Shown: one piece after another, positions 59,840 through 64,000 of the stretch
How the letters are laid out: each line of letters begins with the position of its first letter
Numbering within the stretch: position 1 is the first letter of the stretch
Origin: Fistularia commersonii
Taxonomy: Eukaryota; Chordata; Actinopteri; Syngnathiformes; Fistulariidae
Assembly: GCA_037954325.1 (NCBI GenBank)
Contig: JBBMNZ010000003.1
Span: forward strand, 26,298,892 to 26,362,891
DNA length: 64,000 bases
Direction: 5' to 3'
The notes under the pieces: generated by a model
What the model was told of the DNA's origin: nothing
What the model saw: the letters and a program-made list of their open reading frames with translations, nothing else
Database searches by the model: none
Position numbers and translations under genes: made by a program

Positions 59840-60600
59840 TGATGCTTTCATCAGTTACTTCCTTCTTTTCCTTTGGGCTTTTCCCTTCAGGGGTCTCCAC
59901 AGTAAATCCACCTTCTCCATCTAACCCTATTCTCTGCATCCTCCTCTCTCACACCAACTAACTTGATATCATCTCTCACTAGACCCATACATCTGGTCTT
60001 TGGTCTTCCTCTAGACCTCCTGTCTGGTAGCTCCACCTCCAGCCACCTTCTACCCAGGTCTTCACCATGGCTTGGGCATGAACAGATGAGTGTTCGTGTC
60101 CAAACCACCTCAGTCATCACTTTGTCTCAGTCATACATGTCTTGCACCCCTGTGACAAAGTCTTCTTTTCCTTTGGTCTTTTCCCTTCAGGGTCTCCACA
60201 GTGGATCCACCTTCTCCATCCAACCCTGTTCTCCAGATCATCCTCTCACTACATCCATACATCTTCTCTTCGGTCTTCCTCTAGACCTCCTGCCCGGCTG
60301 ATCAAATTCCAGCATCCATCAACCAATATATTCACTAACCCTCCTCTGTCCATGACTCAACCATCTCAATTTGGCTTCTCTAACCTTCTCTGCAAATATC
60401 TAACAAGTCTCATCCCTCTGATGGCCTCATTCCTGATCCTCTCCATCCTGGTCGCTCCCAAAGAGAACCTCATCATCTCCATCTCTGGAACCTCCAAATC
60501 TGCCCCATCTTTTGGTCATTATCAGTGTTTGTGGATCATCTCAGCACTGTCTCCTCCACCTTCCCTTTCAATCTGGCTGATGTTCTTCTATCCCATAGTA
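59840..60600 (-). mobile_element. LINE 3' end, two tail units plus reverse transcriptase C-terminus
   Basis: The minus strand encodes RSRGRPKTRCMGLVRDDIKL and VGVREEDAENRVRWRRWIYC, and further upstream pieces matching MERIRNEAIR-type sequence (around 60430). It is decayed and lies between the mir-17~92 cluster and gpc5. Confidence 0.7.
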
Positions 60601-61303
60601 TTTTATCGGTTACAATCAAACCGGTAATAATTTAACAGGTTGTTTTTGATCTTGCATCGACCAGATTGTACCACCCACCCATCGTCGATTCAAATCCCTT
60701 TATTTGTCCCCAAAGGCCGATTCTAAAGATATTTTGACCTGACGAAATTGTTGACATTTTCCCATTTCAATTTAACCGCATACATGAACCAAACATCCGT
60801 GTAAACATTTGGTGAGCGCATGTGATTGGCTGCGGGTCGGATGGAGGTAGATGATTGGCCGAAGGGAGCGGCCAGAAGAACCTTCCGGCTGAGCGTGAGC
60901 AGGCATCTCCCCCAACTTTGGGACCTTCAGCCAAGGACCGGAGCCTCCTGGTCCAGACCCGGTTGTGACAGGAGGCCGGTTTCTGCAATTTATCAAAATG
61001 AAAACCCGCCCCGTCACACTTTGCGGTCCGACTGGACACGAAGGCTCGGTTCATATTTCCAGAATTCACATCAGCAGAATTCTAATAGAAAGAGTGCGAC
61101 TTGGAAAGAAGACACCAGAGTTCTGCATGTTGTGAAATTTTAATTCATTTCAGCAAAAAAAAACAAAAACACCTTCACAGTACAGTGCGTCATCTACTCA
61201 CAGGCCATCTGGAACATCTCAGAGACAGCAGGACGTTCTGTTGTGGCGCAGCTGCCTGATAAAAGCGGGAGGGTCAAGGTCCGGGGTCGACACCAGCTCC
61301 TCG

Positions 61304-61377
61304 TTCCTGCACAGGCCGGGACAAGTGCAATACCTCGCAGGACACAGCATTGCCACCGATCCCCGCCTGCACAGGAA
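61304..61377 (-). ncRNA. mir-92a: mir-92a precursor
   Basis: The 3p guide at 61311-61332 (seed AUUGCAC) is identical to mammalian miR-92a-3p. The 5p strand is at 61346-61368. The stem base pairs TTCCTGTGCAGG with CCTGTGCAGGAA, a longer perfect lower stem than I recall for human mir-92a-1. Confidence 0.97.
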
Positions 61378-61438
61378 GGGACGACTCCGCAGAAAACACC
61401 AAAGGGGGGGGAAAAAAATCTCGGGAAGACAAACGTTT

Positions 61439-61523
61439 CATCCACCCCGTCAGTTTTGCATGGATTTGCACAGCGAACGGCAGATGAAGCTGGATGCAAA
61501 CCAGCAAAACTGACCAGGCAATG
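61439..61523 (-). ncRNA. mir-19b: mir-19b precursor
   Basis: The 3p guide at 61450-61472 (seed GUGCAAA) is identical to mammalian miR-19b-3p. The 5p passenger strand is at 61489-61511. The flanks and loop differ from human mir-19b-1, but the arms pair. Confidence 0.96.
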
Positions 61524-61584
61524 ATTGAGGGGTGACCCACGGGCGAGGGCCGGGGCGCGCCGGGCCTACGGAATCATGCAGTTA

Positions 61585-61658
61585 GAAATACTTTAAGTGC
61601 TCACATTGCAGTAGATAGGAGAAATACACTACCTGCACTATAAGCACTTTAGTACTGC
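61585..61658 (-). ncRNA. mir-20a: mir-20a precursor
   Basis: The 5p guide at 61629-61651 is identical to mammalian miR-20a-5p (seed AAAGUGC, shared with mir-17). The 3p strand at 61591-61612 differs from the human passenger strand by a few bases. Confidence 0.97.
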
Positions 61659-61781
61659 TCAAACTGTGATCGCCGGACGACATTCTCCTGTGTGTGTGTG
61701 TGCGTTGAAAATTAAAGTGTGTGTGAAGTGGACCCCCCACCCACCCACAAAGTAGTAAGGATCTTAACAGGTGGAGAGCAA

Positions 61782-61863
61782 GCAGGCCACCATCAGTTTT
61801 GCATAGATTTGCACAACTCATCTATTCTTGTAGTGCAACTATGCAAAACTAGCAGAGAACTGC
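61782..61863 (-). ncRNA. mir-19a: mir-19a precursor
   Basis: The guide is on the 3p arm at 61793-61815 (seed GUGCAAA), identical to mammalian miR-19a-3p. The 5p strand is at 61829-61850. Using the human ends, the precursor is 82 bases, the same length as in human. Confidence 0.97.
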
Positions 61864-61921
61864 AAGACATTAGAGCCCAATTGGAAATGAACGCGACGGC
61901 GGCGTACGTCACAGCCCCTTA

Positions 61922-61992
61922 TGCCAGAAGGAGCACTTAGGGCAGTAGGTGCTAGTCTATTTCACTATCTGCACTAGATGCACCTTAGCACA
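61922..61992 (-). ncRNA. mir-18a: mir-18a precursor
   Basis: The 5p guide at 61965-61987 is identical to mammalian miR-18a-5p (seed AAGGUGC). The 3p strand is at 61924-61946. Taking the same ends as the human precursor gives the same 71-base length. The terminal loop keeps the UAG motifs implicated in hnRNP A1 binding in mammals. Confidence 0.97.
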
Positions 61993-62049
61993 AAGACAGT
62001 AGTCGGACGGGACGCGGGGCCTCGGCGCGGGGCGCCCGGTAGCGTCGGG

Positions 62050-62122
62050 GTATTGCTGTAAGTGCCTCCACTGCAGTAGGTATTGCATAGTACTACCTGC
62101 ACTGTAAGCACTTTGGCAATAC
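62050..62122 (-). ncRNA. mir-17: mir-17 precursor
   Basis: The 5p guide at 62093-62115 has the AAAGUGC seed and is identical over 23 bases to mammalian miR-17-5p. The 3p strand lies at 62056-62077. The hairpin is closed by complementary GTATTGC and GCAATAC segments. Confidence 0.97.
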
Positions 62123-63727
62123 GCAGACTGGATCGCAGCGTGGCGGGACCTTGTGCATCCAACCCTGCCTGGCGGTTTGGAGGAACCTGCAAGACAATCA
62201 AGGAGGAGGGTTGAGGGTGCGGGAGGTCACCAACAGGTTAACGCGGCGGAGATGTTTTTTTTTTTTTTTTTGAGGAAGCTTCGGACCGGATGTGAGTGTC
62301 CAGGCGACCGGAAGCGCTTCCCGCACGAGCCAGGTGTTGTGGTTCCTCGCGGCAGCACGAGGCCACTCGAAAACATGAATGAGCGGCACGGCCCGCGCGC
62401 CTCGCCGCGCTGGCGCGCCTGCGCAGAAGGAGCGGTGCTCGTCACCCCTCCCCCACCGCCTTAACATGGCGCCTCCAAGTGCGCCAATCTTAGCATAAAC
62501 TATTCTTAAACCCCCCGAAATATCGCCCTCGACCTGACGTTCGAACACTCAGCTCCGCAGCCGCGGGTTGTGTTATTAAAAAGAAGGGAACGCGGCGAAA
62601 CGCGGTTTCCGATCCCGCACGGGACGCGGCCGCCGTGCGTGTTCGGAACGGCAGCAAACAACCGTGTGCCTTCCACTGGCTGAGCAGGTTAGCCTAGCCG
62701 CTAGGAGCTAGGGTTAGCACGGTCACAACATGGCTAAGCGCGCTGCGTCCAGCCCGGGAGAGCCAGCGCCGCTCCCGGTCGAGCTAGCTAGAAGCGGAGG
62801 TAGCCCGGCGTGCTAGCCGAGGAGTCGGCTGTATTATGCTCGCTTTAGAGCCCCCATAAAAACAGGAAGAGCTCGACGGGCGCTGAGTCAATTAGCCCAC
62901 GGCTAACCGCGAACCACCCAAAAATAAAACTAAATAAAAGCCCAGCCTGGGGGGGGGAACTCGTCTACGGGGGCGCCGCTCCGGCAGGGGCCGGTCGTGC
63001 CTTTCCGGGCGGGGTGTTTGAACGCTCCCGCTCGGTGTTATAACAGCGGATGCTTCCACTGCGGGGCGGCGGTGTTGACGCGGCTAAGCTAGGCTAGGCT
63101 AAGCTAAGCTAGGCTAAAACGCGCGGCCTAAAACTGCCCCATGTGCTGCCGCTTTGTTCTGGGGGCACTTTAACTCACACCCCACTGCCCCCGACCCGGG
63201 GCAGCCCGTCCGCCGCCTTTTTACAAACTTATCCCCCCCTCCCTTGCCCTCCTCCGGAGTTTTAAACTAAAATGTCCCGGTCGCACCCCTGGCACGGGAG
63301 GGGGGTCGCGGCGTTACCGGAGCAGGGGCGACGCGCTTTCCCGAACCAGTTGCGGGGGGCAGAGAAGGGTGCGGGAGGAGGCGGGGGGGGGGAGAAGCTC
63401 CGGACGGCGGTTTCAAATCTGCCCGCATTCCCTCCACGACGGAGCGGCGCGGCTGCCATGCGCCGCCCGGTGATCCGCGTCCGCACCGCACGGAGAATCC
63501 CCCACCGCCACCCTCCGCACACAAGAGGCGCCTTGGTTTAAAAAAAAAAAAAAAAACACAAAAAAATGTTTTAATTTTAAAAACCCGCGGCGCACGGCGG
63601 CGTGGAACCGCGGGGCGCGGAAAGCGCCGTGCGGGCGTCCACGCAAAGACACGCGGAACCGGGCTGCTCCACGGAGAGCCGCCCCGCAACCCGACTTCCC
63701 TCCGCCGATAAACATGCGCTCACTCAC

Positions 63728-63745
63728 CAGCCGGGGATCCACCAT
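63728..63745 (-). other. ATG-initiated six-codon frame ending at a strong splice donor
   Basis: On the minus strand, ATGGTGGATCCCCGGCTG is followed directly by GTGAGTGAG, a near-ideal 5' splice site. It may be the end of the first exon of the mir-17~92 host transcript or of an unrelated small first coding exon. No downstream exon could be matched. Confidence 0.3.
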
Positions 63746-63765
63746 CTTCGCTCGGACTCGCAGCG

Positions 63766-63799
<34 letters not shown>

Positions 63800-63824
63800 G
63801 CTCACACACGCACACACAAACACA

Positions 63825-63825
<1 letters not shown>

Positions 63826-63864
<39 letters not shown>
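63826..63864. repeat. (CT)n tract in the putative promoter
   Basis: About 18 CT units, purine on the minus strand (GA repeats). Confidence 0.95.
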
Positions 63865-63868
<4 letters not shown>

Positions 63869-63958
63869 CACTCCCTCACTCACACACACAGCTGCGGGGA
63901 AGAAGACGGGGAAAAAAATAAAATTAAAAAAAAAACCCGCAACTCTTCGGTGCGAACT

Positions 63959-63972
63959 TTCCCGCGAGAAAC
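63959..63972. promoter_or_regulatory. E2F-like palindromic site TTTCCCGCGAGAAA
   Basis: The site matches the E2F consensus TTTSSCGC on the plus strand, and the reverse strand reads TTTCTCGCGGGAAA. E2F1-3 are established activators of mammalian mir-17~92. The site lies about 1.8 kb upstream of mir-17, in the CpG-rich block. Confidence 0.55.
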
Positions 63973-64000
63973 GTGGAGAAAAAAAAAGGAGGGGGTTGGA

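Larger units (their letters stand above)
57807..61303. other. Intergenic or host-gene 3' region between mir-17~92 and gpc5
   Basis: The stretch holds a LINE 3'-tail fragment (57830-58070) and minus-strand LINE copies (58410-59100, 59330-59470, 59840-60600). A third retroelement tail-like piece lies near 60690 (TTTATTTGTCCCCAAAG). No conserved coding exon was seen. The mir-17~92 host transcript probably ends somewhere here. Confidence 0.6.
61304..62122 (-). ncRNA. mir17hg: mir-17~92 microRNA cluster (six hairpins), primary transcript core
   Basis: Six microRNA hairpins occur in the canonical order 17-18a-19a-20a-19b-92a within 819 bases on the minus strand, close to the roughly 0.8 kb of the mammalian cluster. 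They would be processed by Drosha and Dicer from one polycistronic RNA (MIR17HG in human). The cluster belongs to the proliferation- and development-promoting mir-17/18/19/92 families. The host exons cannot be delimited from sequence alone. The promoter is expected to the right, in the CpG-rich 62.3-64.0 kb stretch. gpc5 follows downstream on the same strand, as in mammals. Confidence 0.97.
62300..64000 (-). promoter_or_regulatory. CpG-rich putative promoter region of the mir-17~92 host gene
   Basis: The stretch is markedly CpG-rich compared with the introns and lies just upstream, in the minus-strand sense, of mir-17. It contains GC-box-like GGGCGGGG at about 63008, a CCAAT box at about 62482, a YY1-like AACATGGCGC at 62462-62471 and an E2F-like palindrome at 63959-63972. 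It also holds a (CA)n tract at 63767-63792, a (TC)n run at about 63826-63864 and an A/T homopolymer at 63541-63557. No conserved protein-coding exon was recognised. The transcription start cannot be fixed. Confidence 0.6.

Overview
This is vertebrate genomic DNA, almost certainly from a teleost fish. It has coding exons separated by repeat-filled introns, very many CA/GT microsatellites, GC-rich minisatellites, and decayed fish-type LINEs and hAT elements. There are no bacterial operons. All recognisable genes lie on the minus strand, so the window reads right to left.

Right end (about 61.3-64.0 kb): a CpG-rich, promoter-like stretch with an E2F-type palindrome at 63959-63972 leads into a complete microRNA cluster at 61304-62122. 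Its order is mir-17, mir-18a, mir-19a, mir-20a, mir-19b, mir-92a. All six guide strands match the mammalian mature sequences as I know them. This is the mir-17~92 polycistron; its host transcript would be the fish MIR17HG equivalent.

About 4 kb downstream on the same strand, as in mammals, lies a glypican gene of the GPC5 type. Eight coding exons can be placed with consistent splice phases: 57519-57387, 54965-54804, 41095-40635, 39436-39203, 39072-38945, 38852-38727, 23173-23053 and 12306-12141. They encode about 510 residues: signal peptide, 14-cysteine glypican core and the Ser-Gly heparan sulfate attachment region. The last exon (GPI-anchor signal) was not found and probably lies beyond position 1. 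The mir-17~92 to GPC5 linkage is conserved from mammals, and the gene identity and the neighbourhood support each other. Which teleost gpc5 paralogue this is cannot be decided here.

The rest is intronic or intergenic. It includes several minus- and plus-strand copies of one LINE 3' end (1.8-2.5, 12.4-13.4, 28.3-29.4 and 58.4-60.6 kb), a hAT remnant filling intron 3, a small palindrome-ended MITE (3.41-3.69 kb), a 1.25 kb polypurine tract (34.0-35.3 kb), several minisatellites and dozens of microsatellites. The long open frames in these tracts are low-complexity artefacts.

The observations most worth a second look are these: intron 3 of gpc5 looks like an extra intron made almost wholly of a hAT transposon; the 5' splice sites of exons 1 and 2 run straight into dinucleotide repeats; the mir-17~92 cluster keeps an E2F-like palindrome upstream; and CTCF-like motifs lie at the gpc5 promoter and in its introns.
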